A stretch of DNA of 64,000 nucleotides from Streptosporangium roseum DSM 43021 (lineage in GTDB: Bacteria; Actinomycetota; Actinomycetes; Streptosporangiales; Streptosporangiaceae). Made by a program: the position numbers and the translations under genes. The notes beneath the pieces were generated by a model. That model saw nothing but the letters and a program-made list of their open reading frames with translations. It was not told where the DNA came from and searched no databases. Shown in pieces: positions 35,301-45,084 of the stretch (within the stretch, counting starts at the first letter, position 1; each line of letters opens with the position of its first letter). Location of the stretch: contig NC_013595.1 of NCBI RefSeq assembly GCF_000024865.1, forward strand, positions 2,356,001 to 2,420,000, given 5' to 3'.

Positions 35301-37180
35301 CGCCAGGAGGTCGCGCCCAGCACGAACACGTCCCCCGCCCGGGACTCGTAGACCATCTCCTCGTCCAGCTCGCCCACCCGCGAGGCCTTCTCCCCGACCA
35401 GGAAGACGCCGAACAGCCCCCGGTCGGGGATCGTGCCGCCGTTGGTCACGGCCAGCCGCTGGGCCCCGGGCCGCCCCCGCAGGGTGCCGGTGACCCGGTC
35501 CCACACGACGCGCGGGCGCAGCTCGGCGAACTCCTCGCTCGGGTAGCGCCCGGCGAGCATGTCGAGCGTCGCCTCCAGGGCGCCGCGGGGCAGCGTCCGG
35601 TACGGCGCGGCACGCCGTACGAGGGTCTCCAGGTCGTCCACCGTCCACTCGTCCAGCGCGGTCATCGCCACGATCTGCTGGGCGAGCACGTCGAGCGGGT
35701 TGCGCGGGTAGCGGAGCTCCTCGATCTCGCCGCTCTTCATCCGCTCGGCCACCACGGCCGTCTGGACCAGGTCGCCGCGGTATTTGGGGAAGATCACACC
35801 CCGTGAGACGGCTCCCACCTGGTGGCCGGCCCGGCCGATCCGCTGCAGGCCGCTGGCCACGCTCGGCGGTGACTCCACGCAGGCGACCAGGTCCACCGCG
35901 CCCATGTCGATGCCGAGTTCCAGGCTGGAGGTCGCGACCACCGCCGGCAGCCTCCCGGACTTGAGCGCCTCCTCGATCTGGGAGCGCTCCTCCTTCGACA
36001 CCGACCCGTGGTGGGCCCGCACGATCTCCGGGACCGTCCCCTTGGCGGCCCCGGCCTGCGCCATCATCGCCGCCGGGGTGGACAGGGACGCCGGCGGCGC
36101 GGGGAAGCCCCCGGCCCAGTGCGCCGGCTCCGAAGGCTCCGGCGGCTCCGCCTCTCCGGCCCTGCGCTCCCACGCCAGCTCGTTGAGACGGGTGCACAGC
36201 CGCTCGGCCAGCCGCCGGGAGTTGGCGAACACGATCGTCGAGCTGTGCTCCTCGATCAGGTCGAACAGCCGCTCCTCCACATGCGGCCAGATGGACCGCC
36301 GGGCCGGGGGCTCCAGCAGCCACTGGTCGTCGTCATCGGGCCGGGAGGGGCGCGGAGCGCTGTCGAGCTCCGTCATGTCCTCGATCGGGACGACCACCTT
36401 GACCTCGATCGTCTTCTCCGAGGGCGGCTGGATCACCGCCGCCGGGCGGGGGCCGCCGAGGAAGGCGGCCACCTCGTTCACCGGCCGCACCGTCGCCGAC
36501 AGGCCGATCCGCTGCGCGGGCTGGGGGAGCAGGGCGTCGAGCCGCTCCAGGCTGAGGGCCAGGTGCGCGCCGCGCTTGGTGGCCGCCACGGCGTGCACCT
36601 CGTCGACGATGACCGTCTCCACGCCCCGCAGCGCCTCGCGGGCCTGGCTGGTCAGCAGCAGGAACAGTGACTCTGGGGTCGTGATGAGGATGTCCGACGG
36701 CCTGGCCGCGAACCGGCGCCGCTCCTGCGGCGAGGTGTCACCGGACCGGATCGCCACCGAGATCTCCGGCACCGCGAGCCCGAGCCGCCGCGCGGTCTGC
36801 CGCATTCCGGCCAGCGGCGCCCGGAGGTTGCGCTCGACGTCCACCGCCAGGGCCTTGAGCGGCGACACGTAGAGCACCCGGCACTGCCCGGCGGGCGCGT
36901 CGTCCTCGCGTGAGCGCCTCCGCCCGCCCGCGGCGTCCTCGGCGGGCCCGCCCGTCGCGGCCGCGCGCTCGGCGGCCAGCCGGTCGAGCGACCACAGGAA
37001 CGCGGCCAGCGTCTTGCCGGAGCCGGTCGGCGCGACCACGAGGGTGTTGTCCCCCCGGGCGATCGACGCCCACGCGCCCTCCTGGGCGGCGGTGGGCGAG
37101 GCAAAGGCTCCGGTGAACCAGTCCCTGGTCACAGGGGTGAAGTGGTCGAGCGCTGATCCGGTCACGGCTCCATAGTGCAT
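32318..37180 (-). CDS. lhr: Lhr-type ATP-dependent DNA helicase
   Basis: This is a 1620-residue superfamily-2 helicase. It has Walker A APTGSGKT near residue 45, DEVH (VDEVHAVAATKRG), SAT (LSATVRPV), LELGID and QRIGRAGH, followed by winged-helix and Lhr-core C-terminal domains. Lhr unwinds DNA/RNA hybrids in DNA repair. It is slightly longer than typical Lhr (about 1500) because of a disordered Gly/Pro/Asp repeat (AARPGSAEPGDPAGDGTRPG and similar; DNA about 34980-35160) between the helicase core and the following domain. ATG 37180 is chosen because upstream sequence codes for a non-conserved Arg/Pro/Gly stretch; GTG 37165 is also possible. Confidence 0.92.
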   Translation of the reverse strand: MHYGAVTGSALDHFTPVTRDWFTGAFASPTAAQEGAWASIARGDNTLVVAPTGSGKTLAAFLWSLDRLAAERAAATGGPAEDAAGGRRRSREDDAPAGQCRVLYVSPLKALAVDVERNLRAPLAGMRQTARRLGLAVPEISVAIRSGDTSPQERRRFAARPSDILITTPESLFLLLTSQAREALRGVETVIVDEVHAVAATKRGAHLALSLERLDALLPQPAQRIGLSATVRPVNEVAAFLGGPRPAAVIQPPSEKTIEVKVVVPIEDMTELDSAPRPSRPDDDDQWLLEPPARRSIWPHVEERLFDLIEEHSSTIVFANSRRLAERLCTRLNELAWERRAGEAEPPEPSEPAHWAGGFPAPPASLSTPAAMMAQAGAAKGTVPEIVRAHHGSVSKEERSQIEEALKSGRLPAVVATSSLELGIDMGAVDLVACVESPPSVASGLQRIGRAGHQVGAVSRGVIFPKYRGDLVQTAVVAERMKSGEIEELRYPRNPLDVLAQQIVAMTALDEWTVDDLETLVRRAAPYRTLPRGALEATLDMLAGRYPSEEFAELRPRVVWDRVTGTLRGRPGAQRLAVTNGGTIPDRGLFGVFLVGEKASRVGELDEEMVYESRAGDVFVLGATSWRIEDITADRVLVSPAPGQPGKLPFWHGDNAGRPAELGRAIGAFLREMSGAGSGAGPGSGRKGGLARDAARPGSAEPGDPAGDGTRPGPGREDPARDGGKPGSAGQDDPARDGAMERIRAAGLDEFAAANLLSYLAEQRQATGYVPDDRTLLVERFHDELGDWRVVVHSPYGARVHAPWALAIGRRLRERYGVDVQAVHSDDGIVLRIPDTLSGPPSDVAVFDAEEIEQIVTEELGGSALFAARFRECAGRSLLLPRRTPGKRTPLWQQRQRASHLLNVAGRYGSFPVVLETMRECLQDVFDVPGLIRLMRDISARRVRLVEVETSQASPFAASLLFNYVGAFMYEGDAPLAERRAQALALDTSLLAELLGQADLRELLDPDVIADTERELARLDRPLRDAEDLADLLRSHGPLLAADVSLREGDPAWLTGLESARRAIRVRVAGQEQWAAIEDAARLRDALGVPLPVGVPHTFLEPVDDPLGDLVARHARTRTPFPASTAAARFGLGPAVVTDTLRRLAVSGRVVSGEFRPGGRGEEWCDAGVLRMLRRRSLARLRKEVEPVSPETLAVFAPAWHGISGAPQRGRPPIDALVSAVEQLQGAAVPASALETLVLPSRVPGYDPSLLDELTSSGEVLWAGQGSLPGGDGWVALYFADTAPLLMPDPVEITMTPLHEAVLEVLSGGGALFFRELAGRVGSLMAGPVPDDGMLTAAVWDLVWAGRITGDTLAPLRATLGTGRPAHRPATTRRRRPVLPTRSGPPTVGGRWWLLPGVADDPTQRAHAQAEALLERHGVVTRGAVAAERLPGGFAAVYQVLRAFEESGRCRRGYFVEGLGGAQFALPGAVDRMRAAATPPRSEAPGPDPWSSRRPEGNGRRAVVLAAADPANPYGAALPWPAHPGEISHKPGRKAGSLVVLVDGHLVLYVERGGKTLLSFTDDDRLQPAVDALALAVRDGALGKLTVERADGTAINDSPLGAALEAAGFHPTPRGLRLRA

Positions 37181-37610
37181 TGCCCCACCGACAGAATCCG
37201 CCGGCGTGACGGGCACCGCGGGCTGCTCCTCCGCGTCGACCCGCACGAGTGGCTGTTCGCGCCCTCCGGCTGCGCGGCCCTGCTCTGCCGTGCCCCCGCC
37301 TGGCCCGCGCCGTACGTACCCGGGATGCCTCTCGCCTCGACGTTCCGCGCCGTATGCACCCGGGATGCCTCTCGCCTCGACGTTCCGCGCTCCGAGGGCG
37401 ACGAGTGGAACCCCGCCGACTACGCCTGACACCGACCGGCGGGGAGGACGGGACCGTCGCCAGGTACGCGTTCCCGCACTCCGGCACGTCCATGGAGATG
37501 GTGGCGGAGACCCTCGCCACCATGGCGTGACGGCTGGGGAAGGTTCATCGCGTCCTGTCGGGGAGATAGAGATCAGACGAACACCCGACGCATTGAGCGG
37601 TGAGCCAGCG
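37181..37610. other. Gene-free 430-bp gap with a 40-bp tandem duplication
   Basis: Two near-identical 40-bp units (CGCGCCGTAYGYACCCGGGA, then TGCCTCTCGCCTCGACGTTC) lie at 37307-37346 and 37347-37386. Short open frames crossing the region (for example one ending GDEWNPADYA at 37429) match nothing I recognise and have no RBS. It presumably contains the promoters for the divergent lhr and VOC genes. Confidence 0.5.
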
Positions 37611-38099
37611 ATGAGCATCGACCATCCGGCAGTGGAGACGGTACGCGAGCGGATCAGGGCGGAGCACCTGCGGGAGCACCGCCCGCCGAGCAGCGCGAGG
37701 GGCCTGCACCACTTCGCGCTGATCTCCTCGGACGTGGAGACGACGATCGCCTTCTACCAGGACCTGCTGGAGTTCCCTCTGACGGAGATCTTCGAGAACC
37801 GCGACCACCGGGGATCGAACCACTTCTTCTTCGACGTCGGGAACGGCAACCTGCTGGCCTTCTTCGACTTCCCCGGCCTGGACCTCGGTCCCTACAAGGA
37901 GGTCCTCGGCGGGCTCCACCACATCGCCGTCTCCGTGGACCCGTCGACCTGGGAGCGGCTGCGGGGCAAGCTGGAGGCCGCGGGCGTGCCGCACCGGATC
38001 GAGAGCGGCGCGTCGATCTACTTCAGGGATCCCGACGGAGCCCGCCTGGAACTGCTCGCCGACCCGCTGGGCGAGATGTACGGCTCCCGCGTCCTCTGA
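37611..38099 (+). CDS. VOC superfamily (glyoxalase/dioxygenase-like) protein
   Basis: This is a 162-residue protein with two beta-alpha-beta-beta-beta modules. Probable metal ligands are His in GLHHFAL, His in GLHHIAVSV and Glu in GARLELLA, the pattern of glyoxalase/ring-cleaving dioxygenase folds. A charged N-terminal 25 residues (VRERIRAEHLREHRPP) precede the fold. ATG 37611 has a weak GGTGAG upstream. The substrate is unknown, and neighbours (lhr, DUF3046, recA) give no pathway clue. Confidence 0.83.
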   Translation: MSIDHPAVETVRERIRAEHLREHRPPSSARGLHHFALISSDVETTIAFYQDLLEFPLTEIFENRDHRGSNHFFFDVGNGNLLAFFDFPGLDLGPYKEVLGGLHHIAVSVDPSTWERLRGKLEAAGVPHRIESGASIYFRDPDGARLELLADPLGEMYGSRVL

Positions 38100-38167
38100 G
38101 ATCCGGCCGGGACCGGCGGGAGGCATCTCCGGTCATGAGCACGACGGGGAGGGGCCACACTTGGAGC

Positions 38168-38362
38168 ATGCGCCTCTCGGAGTTCTGGAACCGGATGAAA
38201 CTGCACTTCGGTGACCCGTACGCGGAGTCGTGGGCCCGCGACTACGTCATCGCCGATCTCGGTGGCCGGACGGTGAACCAGGCGCTGGCCGACGGCATCG
38301 CCGCCAAGGAGGTCTGGCGGGCCGTGTGCGGGGTGTCCGACGTCTCCGCCCGGCTGCGCTGA
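38168..38362 (+). CDS. DUF3046 family protein
   Basis: This 64-residue protein begins MRLSEFWNRMKLHFGDPYA, the conserved DUF3046 start, and contains WARDYVIADLGGRTVNQAL and GIAAKEVWRAVC. The family is restricted to actinobacteria and is usually encoded just upstream of recA, as here; its function is unknown. ATG 38168 fits the family N terminus. An upstream ATG at 38135 would add 11 unconserved residues. Confidence 0.88.
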   Translation: MRLSEFWNRMKLHFGDPYAESWARDYVIADLGGRTVNQALADGIAAKEVWRAVCGVSDVSARLR

Positions 38363-38426
38363 AGGGCGCGGACCAGGGCACCTGGGCCGGGGAGCGCGGG
38401 ACCTGCGGGCGTCCGGAAGGCCCGGC

Positions 38427-38729
38427 TCAGGGGGTGCCGTTCAGCAGTTTCCTGATCAGGTCGGCCACATGGCCGGGGTCCTCGGTGCTCTCCTGGCCGT
38501 CCGGGGACCACAGGAAGAGCCAGCCGTCCCCGGCCGGGCTGGCGAAGACGATCGTCTGCCGCCTCGTCTCCGGATGCCACACCCAGAGCACGGGGGCTCC
38601 GGCTCCGAGCATGCGGCCCGCCAGCCCCCGGCCGGGCAGCTCGGCGAGCAGGGACTCAAGGTGGGCCAGGCGTCGCCGGGCGAACGCGGTGGTCACGTCG
38701 GTCACCTCGCGGTCGTTTGCCTTCAGCAT
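38427..38729 (-). CDS. Conserved hypothetical protein near recA
   Basis: This 100-residue protein has an N-terminal helix (DVTTAFARRRLAHLESLLAEL) and a beta-rich middle (APVLWVWHPETRRQTIVFASP, WLFLWSPDGQ). It has no signal peptide or membrane segment. Codon use is normal for the window, and the coding frame is opposite to recA with about 250 bp between them. I do not recognise the family beyond its recurrence beside recA in related actinobacteria. Confidence 0.6.
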   Translation of the reverse strand: MLKANDREVTDVTTAFARRRLAHLESLLAELPGRGLAGRMLGAGAPVLWVWHPETRRQTIVFASPAGDGWLFLWSPDGQESTEDPGHVADLIRKLLNGTP

Positions 38730-38854
38730 CGCCGCAGCTCAGCCTGGTGACAACAGGTCTGGGGGAACGATCGGAAATGTCGCTCCCAGGATGGGGTCCG
38801 CCGCCTCCCGCGGCCCGCGCCACCCCGGGACCGTGTGATGCCGTTGAGCCACGA

Positions 38855-38870
38855 TCGAACAATCGTTCGG
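38855..38870 (+). promoter_or_regulatory. LexA (SOS) box of recA
   Basis: TCGAACAATCGTTCGG matches the actinobacterial LexA consensus TCGAAC-N4-GTTCGA at 11 of 12 defined positions. It lies 106 bp upstream of the recA ATG. TATATT at 38872-38877 immediately downstream is a plausible -10, so LexA would block RNA polymerase. Confidence 0.85.
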
Positions 38871-38976
38871 CTATATTGGACACGCCGCCACTCGTGGCGT
38901 GCTCTCCAGAAAATGTCGGTGGCACCCCGTAGCTTTCTGGCAACCGATTCAACCCGCGACCCTTCAGGGGGCTCCC

Positions 38977-40077
38977 ATGGCGGCTAACGACCGCGAGAAG
39001 GCGCTCGAGACCGCGCTCGCTCAGATCGAGCGTCAGTTCGGCAAGGGCTCTGTCATGCGCCTCGGCGACGAGACCCGCGCGCCCATCGAAGTCATCCCGA
39101 CCAGTTCCATCGCGCTCGACGTCGCGCTCGGCATCGGCGGGTTCCCCCGTGGCCGCATCGTCGAGGTCTACGGTCCGGAGTCCTCCGGTAAGACCACCGT
39201 CGCGCTGCACGCGGTGGCCAACGCCCAGCGGGGCGGCGGCATCGCGGCGTTCATCGACGCCGAGCACGCCCTCGACCCGGAATACGCCAAGAAGCTGGGC
39301 GTCGACACCGACGCGCTGCTCGTCTCCCAGCCCGACACCGGCGAGCAGGCGCTGGAGATCGCCGACATGCTGATCCGGTCGGGCGCCGTCGACCTGCTGG
39401 TCATCGACTCGGTCGCGGCCCTGGTGCCCAAGGCCGAGATCGAGGGTGAGATGGGCGACAGCCACGTCGGCCTCCAGGCCCGCCTGATGTCCCAGGCACT
39501 GCGCAAGGTCGCCGGCGCGCTCAACAACACCGGCACCACCGCGATCTTCATCAACCAGCTCCGCGAGAAGATCGGCGTCATGTTCGGCTCGCCCGAGACC
39601 ACGACCGGTGGAAAGGCGCTGAAGTTCTACGCCTCGGTCCGTCTCGACATCCGCCGCATCGAGACGCTGAAGGACGGCACCGAGGCGGTCGGCAACCGCA
39701 CCCGCGTGAAGGTCGTCAAGAACAAGATGGCCCCGCCCTTCCGCGTGGCCGACTTCGACATCCTCTACGGGATCGGCATCTCCCGTGAGGGCGGCCTGAT
39801 CGACATGGGTGTCGAGCACGGCTTCGTCCGCAAGTCCGGCGCCTGGTACACCTACGAGGGCGACCAGCTGGGGCAGGGCAAGGAGAACGCCCGCAACTTC
39901 CTGAAGAACCACCCCGACATGGCCAACGAGATCGAGAAGAAGATCAAGGAGAAGCTCGGCATCGGCCCCCGCCTCGACACTCCGGCCACGCCGCCGCCCG
40001 CGGCTCCCGCCGCCCCGGTTCCCGCCACCTCCGGTCGCGGCTCCAAGGCGGCCACTCCCAAGCCGGGCGACGTCTGA
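38977..40077 (+). CDS. recA: Recombinase RecA
   Basis: This 366-residue protein has Walker A GPESSGKT, the MAW region, LVIDSVAALVPKAE (Walker B), loop L1 (EGEMGDSHVGLQARLMSQALRK, in part) and L2 (FINQLREKIGVMFGSPETTTGG, in part). The disordered Pro/Ala C terminus is usual for actinobacteria. It forms ATP-dependent filaments on single-stranded DNA for recombination and for LexA self-cleavage. ATG 38977 follows AGGGGG with a 6-base spacer. No intein is present. recX follows 13 bp downstream. Confidence 0.98.
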   Translation: MAANDREKALETALAQIERQFGKGSVMRLGDETRAPIEVIPTSSIALDVALGIGGFPRGRIVEVYGPESSGKTTVALHAVANAQRGGGIAAFIDAEHALDPEYAKKLGVDTDALLVSQPDTGEQALEIADMLIRSGAVDLLVIDSVAALVPKAEIEGEMGDSHVGLQARLMSQALRKVAGALNNTGTTAIFINQLREKIGVMFGSPETTTGGKALKFYASVRLDIRRIETLKDGTEAVGNRTRVKVVKNKMAPPFRVADFDILYGIGISREGGLIDMGVEHGFVRKSGAWYTYEGDQLGQGKENARNFLKNHPDMANEIEKKIKEKLGIGPRLDTPATPPPAAPAAPVPATSGRGSKAATPKPGDV

Positions 40078-40090
40078 ACCGGATTGATCG

Positions 40091-40972
40091 ATGACGACGG
40101 GACCTGACTCCGGTCCGGCCGACGCGGCCGGGCCGCGGGACTGGGGCGCCTGGCCGGATGTCCCGGAGGCCGGATCCTCCGGGACGGGCAGAAGAGGAGG
40201 CCGTTCACGGCGCTCGCGCCGGGATCGGCCGGGGGCGTGGGAGACGTCCGGGCCGGGCGGGGAGGCCGACTCGCCCTCGGGCGACGAGCCCGCTCCGGAA
40301 GACGGTCCCATGGGCGGGGCGGGCGACCGCTCCGGCGGGGAGTCCCGGGGCCGGGGCGCTCGTGGGTCCCGGCGCGGCGGGAAGCGGTCGCGCGGCGACT
40401 CCCAGGGGATCCTGCCCGATGGGCCGGTCGACGGATCCCCGGCGAGCCGGGGGCCCGCGGCGGATCCGCAGGCCGTGGCCCGGGCGATCTGCCTGCGGCT
40501 GCTGACCATGGCTCCGCGCACCAGGGCCCAGCTCGCCGAGGCGCTGCGCAAGCGTGAGGTGCCCGAAGCGGCGGCCGAAGCCGTGCTTGAGAGGTTCTCC
40601 GAGGTCGGGCTCATCGATGACGAGGCGTTCGCCGCGGCGTGGGTGAGCTCACGTCACGCCGGGCGGGGCCTCGCCCGCAGGGCCCTCGCCTCGGAGCTAC
40701 GCCACCGCGGGGTGGACGAGGACACCGTCAAGGAGGCGGTGGAGCAGCTCGACCCCGAGCAGGAGGTGGAGACGGCCCGCAGGCTCGTGGCGCGCAAGCT
40801 CTCGTCGACCCGCGGTCTGGAGCCGGCCGTCAGGACCCGGAGGCTGGCCGGCATGCTCGCCCGGAAGGGATACGGTCCGGGTCTGGCCTTCCGTGTGGTC
40901 CGTGAGGCGCTTGAGGGTGAAGAGGTGGAAAGTCCCGCGTTTTCCACGGAGTTGGATTACCCGCACGACTAG
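40091..40972 (+). CDS. recX: RecX regulatory protein
   Basis: This is a 293-residue protein. The C-terminal 165 residues are a three-helix-repeat RecX domain (AICLRLLTMAPRTRAQLAEAL, VGLIDDEAFAAAWVSSR, RGLARRALASELRHRGV). The N-terminal 125 residues are Gly/Arg/Ser/Pro-rich and disordered, a feature of actinobacterial RecX. RecX inhibits and remodels RecA filaments. It is in an operon with recA and so is SOS-controlled through the upstream LexA box. Confidence 0.92.
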   Translation: MTTGPDSGPADAAGPRDWGAWPDVPEAGSSGTGRRGGRSRRSRRDRPGAWETSGPGGEADSPSGDEPAPEDGPMGGAGDRSGGESRGRGARGSRRGGKRSRGDSQGILPDGPVDGSPASRGPAADPQAVARAICLRLLTMAPRTRAQLAEALRKREVPEAAAEAVLERFSEVGLIDDEAFAAAWVSSRHAGRGLARRALASELRHRGVDEDTVKEAVEQLDPEQEVETARRLVARKLSSTRGLEPAVRTRRLAGMLARKGYGPGLAFRVVREALEGEEVESPAFSTELDYPHD

Positions 40973-41363
40973 CGAAAACACGTGGAGATGTTTTACGCCG
41001 AAGGGGTCGGATGAGTGGCGCATTGACCCAAAAGACCGGCGTCGTCACCCGCGGTAATGTCAAGGTCCCGGCGCCTTCACCCCGCTTCTGCCGAGACGGT
41101 GAGGAAGAAACACCGGCCTCTCATGTTTGAACGGTCCCCAGGCTGGCTTTGCTTGCCCGTTACCTCTTTGACGCTTAACCTCGACGGCAGTGAGGAGTTA
41201 CTCCGCGCAGTGCGGATTGTCATAACGGCGAATTACGGATGTGCAAGCTTGGTGGATGCGGGCAGACGACGTGTCGGCGGGAGCGGCCGGCGCAGCGTCG
41301 GTCCTGTGTTGATGTCTGCCCTGATGCCGCCAGCGTTTGGGTTTTCCGTGCCGTGCGTGTGAC

Positions 41364-41393
41364 CCTCGCGTGCTTGATATTTGCGACGCGAGG
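41364..41393 (+). promoter_or_regulatory. Hairpin occluding the rny ribosome binding site
   Basis: CCTCGCGT (41364-41371) pairs with ACGCGAGG (41386-41393) around a 14-nt loop. The right arm overlaps the AGGAGG (41391-41396) that serves rny. Folding would hide part of the Shine-Dalgarno sequence. The remainder of the 435-bp recX-rny gap (40973-41407) shows no gene, only a somewhat AT-richer presumed promoter area. Confidence 0.5.
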
Positions 41394-41407
41394 AGGGCTG
41401 GGCGCGC

Positions 41408-43027
<1,620 letters not shown>

Positions 43028-43028
43028 G

Positions 43029-44909
43029 TCAGCTCCGGAAGATCTGCTGGTAGAAGGCGAGCTCGGTGGCCAGAGCCGCGCTGCGGGTCTCGGCGCGGCG
43101 GAAGCCGTGGGCCTCGCCCTCGAACGTGAGGTAGGTGCACGGCACGCCGCGTTCGGCGAGGGCGTCGGCGAAGGCCTGAGACTGGGCGGCGGGGACCACC
43201 GGGTCGGACAGCCCCTGCAGGAGGAGCATGGGACAGCTCACCCCGGCGACCTGGCCGAGCGGCTCGCGCGAGCTGTACAGGGCGGGATCCTCGGGGCCCA
43301 CCAGCCACTCGATGTAGCGGGACTCGAAGTCGTGGGTGGTCGCGACGAACGAGGCGAGCGCGCTCACACCGTAGTAGGAGACCCCGCCGGCGAACACCTC
43401 GGACGCGCAGCAGGCGGCCATGACCGTCCAGCCGCCGGCGCTCCCGCCCCGGATCGCGATCCGCTCCGGGTCGGCCAGGCCCTCGGCGGCCAGCCATTCG
43501 GCGGCGGCGACCGAGTCCTCCACGTCGACCACGCCCCACTGGCCGCGCAGCCGGTCGCGGTAGGCGCGGCCGTAGCCGGTGGAACCGCCGTAGTTGAGGT
43601 CGAGCACGCCGATGCCCCGGCTGGTGAAGAACGCCTTCTCCAGGTCGAGGGCGCCGGTGCTGCGCCCGGTGGGGCCACCGTGGACGAACACCACGTAGGG
43701 CGGGGCGCCGTCGCCCCGGGCCTGCGGGTTCGACGGCGGATGGACGAACGCGTGGACCCGGCGGCCGGAGCGGCCCTCGATCTCCACGGTCCGGGCGAGC
43801 GGCAGGTAGGCGAGGTCGGGCAGCTCGTCGACGTCACGGCGGAGCTCCTCCGCCCGCCCGGTCGCGGTGTCCACGCGGACGATCGACCGGGGCACCGTCG
43901 CGCTGTATCCGATCCCGGCCAGGACGCGCCCGTCGGACGCGAGGACCTGCTCCCAGCCGTCGTAGGGCACGTCCAGGTCGGTCAGCACGCCGCTGTCCGG
44001 GTCGAGGACGCCCAGCCGCATGTCCCCCCGCCCGTGCAGGACCGCGATCCGCCCGTCGGCCAGCACCCGGTACGGCGGGCCGCCGAGCTGCCACAGCGGT
44101 CCGGCGAACTCCTCCTCCACCGGGTGGAGCGCCCGGGGCGAGGTGCCGTCGATGCCGATCTGGTAGAGGTTCCACCAGCCCGACCGGTCGGAGACCAGAT
44201 AGAGATGCCGGTCGTCGCGCCACTGCGGGGCGAGCACCGACTCGGAGGGCCCGCCCCCGACCGTCCAGGAGGTGCCGTCGGCCAGCCGGGTGATCCGCAG
44301 CTCGGTGCCGTTCCACGGCATGCGGGGGTGGTCCCAGCAGATGTAGGCCAGGTGCTCGCCGTCGGGGGAGAGGGCGAGACAGGCGTAGAAGTCGCTCCCG
44401 CCGACCCGCTCCCGCGGCACGTCCCCGCCGTCCAGCGGGACGGACACGATCGAACGGCTGATCCCGCCGCCGTCGTGGTGCCGCTCCTGGACGCACCAGA
44501 CCTGCCCGTCGTGGACGATCATGTCCGCGTAGCGGAGCCCGGACTCCCGGTCGGGCCTCGGCGTGATCGGCCGGGGTTCGGCGCAGGGGGGCAGCAGGTA
44601 GAGCCGCTGGTCGGCGAGGTTGGCGAACACCACGCCCCCGCCGGGAACCACCGCGTAGGAGCGCCCGCCGTACTCGTGGACGCGGGTCCTGGCGCTCCAC
44701 GGCGCCGACAGCAGCTCGCGGTGCGTGCCGTCGGCGGCCCGGTGCGCGATCGTGGTCCGCCCGCTCTCCGCGGGGCGGTCCTCGGTCCACCACACCTCTT
44801 CGCCGACCACCGTCGGGAATCCCAGGCGCAGCCCGGACCTGGCCACCCCGGTGCTGGAGATCGGGGAAGGCCAGGTGGCGTACGGCAGGACGACCTGCTC
44901 GGGGGACAT
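43029..44909 (-). CDS. S9 family peptidase (prolyl oligopeptidase / acylaminoacyl peptidase type)
   Basis: This is a 626-residue cytoplasmic serine peptidase. Residues about 1-370 form a WD/DPP-like beta-propeller (VWWTEDRPAE, HLYLVSDRSGWWNLY), and the C-terminal alpha/beta-hydrolase domain carries the nucleophile in IRGGSAGGWT, Asp in GLSDPVVP and His in EAHGFRRAE. Such enzymes cleave short peptides, often N-acylated. No signal peptide is seen. It is a monocistronic gene between rny and the glutamate transporter genes. Confidence 0.9.
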   Translation of the reverse strand: MSPEQVVLPYATWPSPISSTGVARSGLRLGFPTVVGEEVWWTEDRPAESGRTTIAHRAADGTHRELLSAPWSARTRVHEYGGRSYAVVPGGGVVFANLADQRLYLLPPCAEPRPITPRPDRESGLRYADMIVHDGQVWCVQERHHDGGGISRSIVSVPLDGGDVPRERVGGSDFYACLALSPDGEHLAYICWDHPRMPWNGTELRITRLADGTSWTVGGGPSESVLAPQWRDDRHLYLVSDRSGWWNLYQIGIDGTSPRALHPVEEEFAGPLWQLGGPPYRVLADGRIAVLHGRGDMRLGVLDPDSGVLTDLDVPYDGWEQVLASDGRVLAGIGYSATVPRSIVRVDTATGRAEELRRDVDELPDLAYLPLARTVEIEGRSGRRVHAFVHPPSNPQARGDGAPPYVVFVHGGPTGRSTGALDLEKAFFTSRGIGVLDLNYGGSTGYGRAYRDRLRGQWGVVDVEDSVAAAEWLAAEGLADPERIAIRGGSAGGWTVMAACCASEVFAGGVSYYGVSALASFVATTHDFESRYIEWLVGPEDPALYSSREPLGQVAGVSCPMLLLQGLSDPVVPAAQSQAFADALAERGVPCTYLTFEGEAHGFRRAETRSAALATELAFYQQIFRS

Positions 44910-44997
44910 GGCGTAATCCTGCCCGATAACCCGCCGCCTGTCGTCGATATGGCGCCCATCCCGCGCGACATGCGGTGATTCGTTTTCCGGAACGCCG

Positions 44998-45029
44998 GAG
45001 GGCGGCCACCGCGACCGGTGACCGCCCTC
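44998..45029 (-). terminator. Terminator hairpin after gluD
   Basis: GAGGGCGG (44998-45005) pairs with CCGCCCTC (45022-45029), with an inner CACCG/CGGTG stem. It is 56 bases beyond the gluD stop and in the right position to end the glutamate transporter transcript. Confidence 0.65.
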
Positions 45030-45084
45030 GGCGGAACCTGGACAAGCCCACCGGAACCGGGGACCGCCCTCGGACGGAACCGCC

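Noticed and set aside
37175..37529. Small ORFs in the lhr-VOC gap, including ones ending GDEWNPADYA and MVAETLATMA
   Set aside because: There is no RBS, they cross a tandem duplication, and I recognise no family; at most they are decayed gene fragments.
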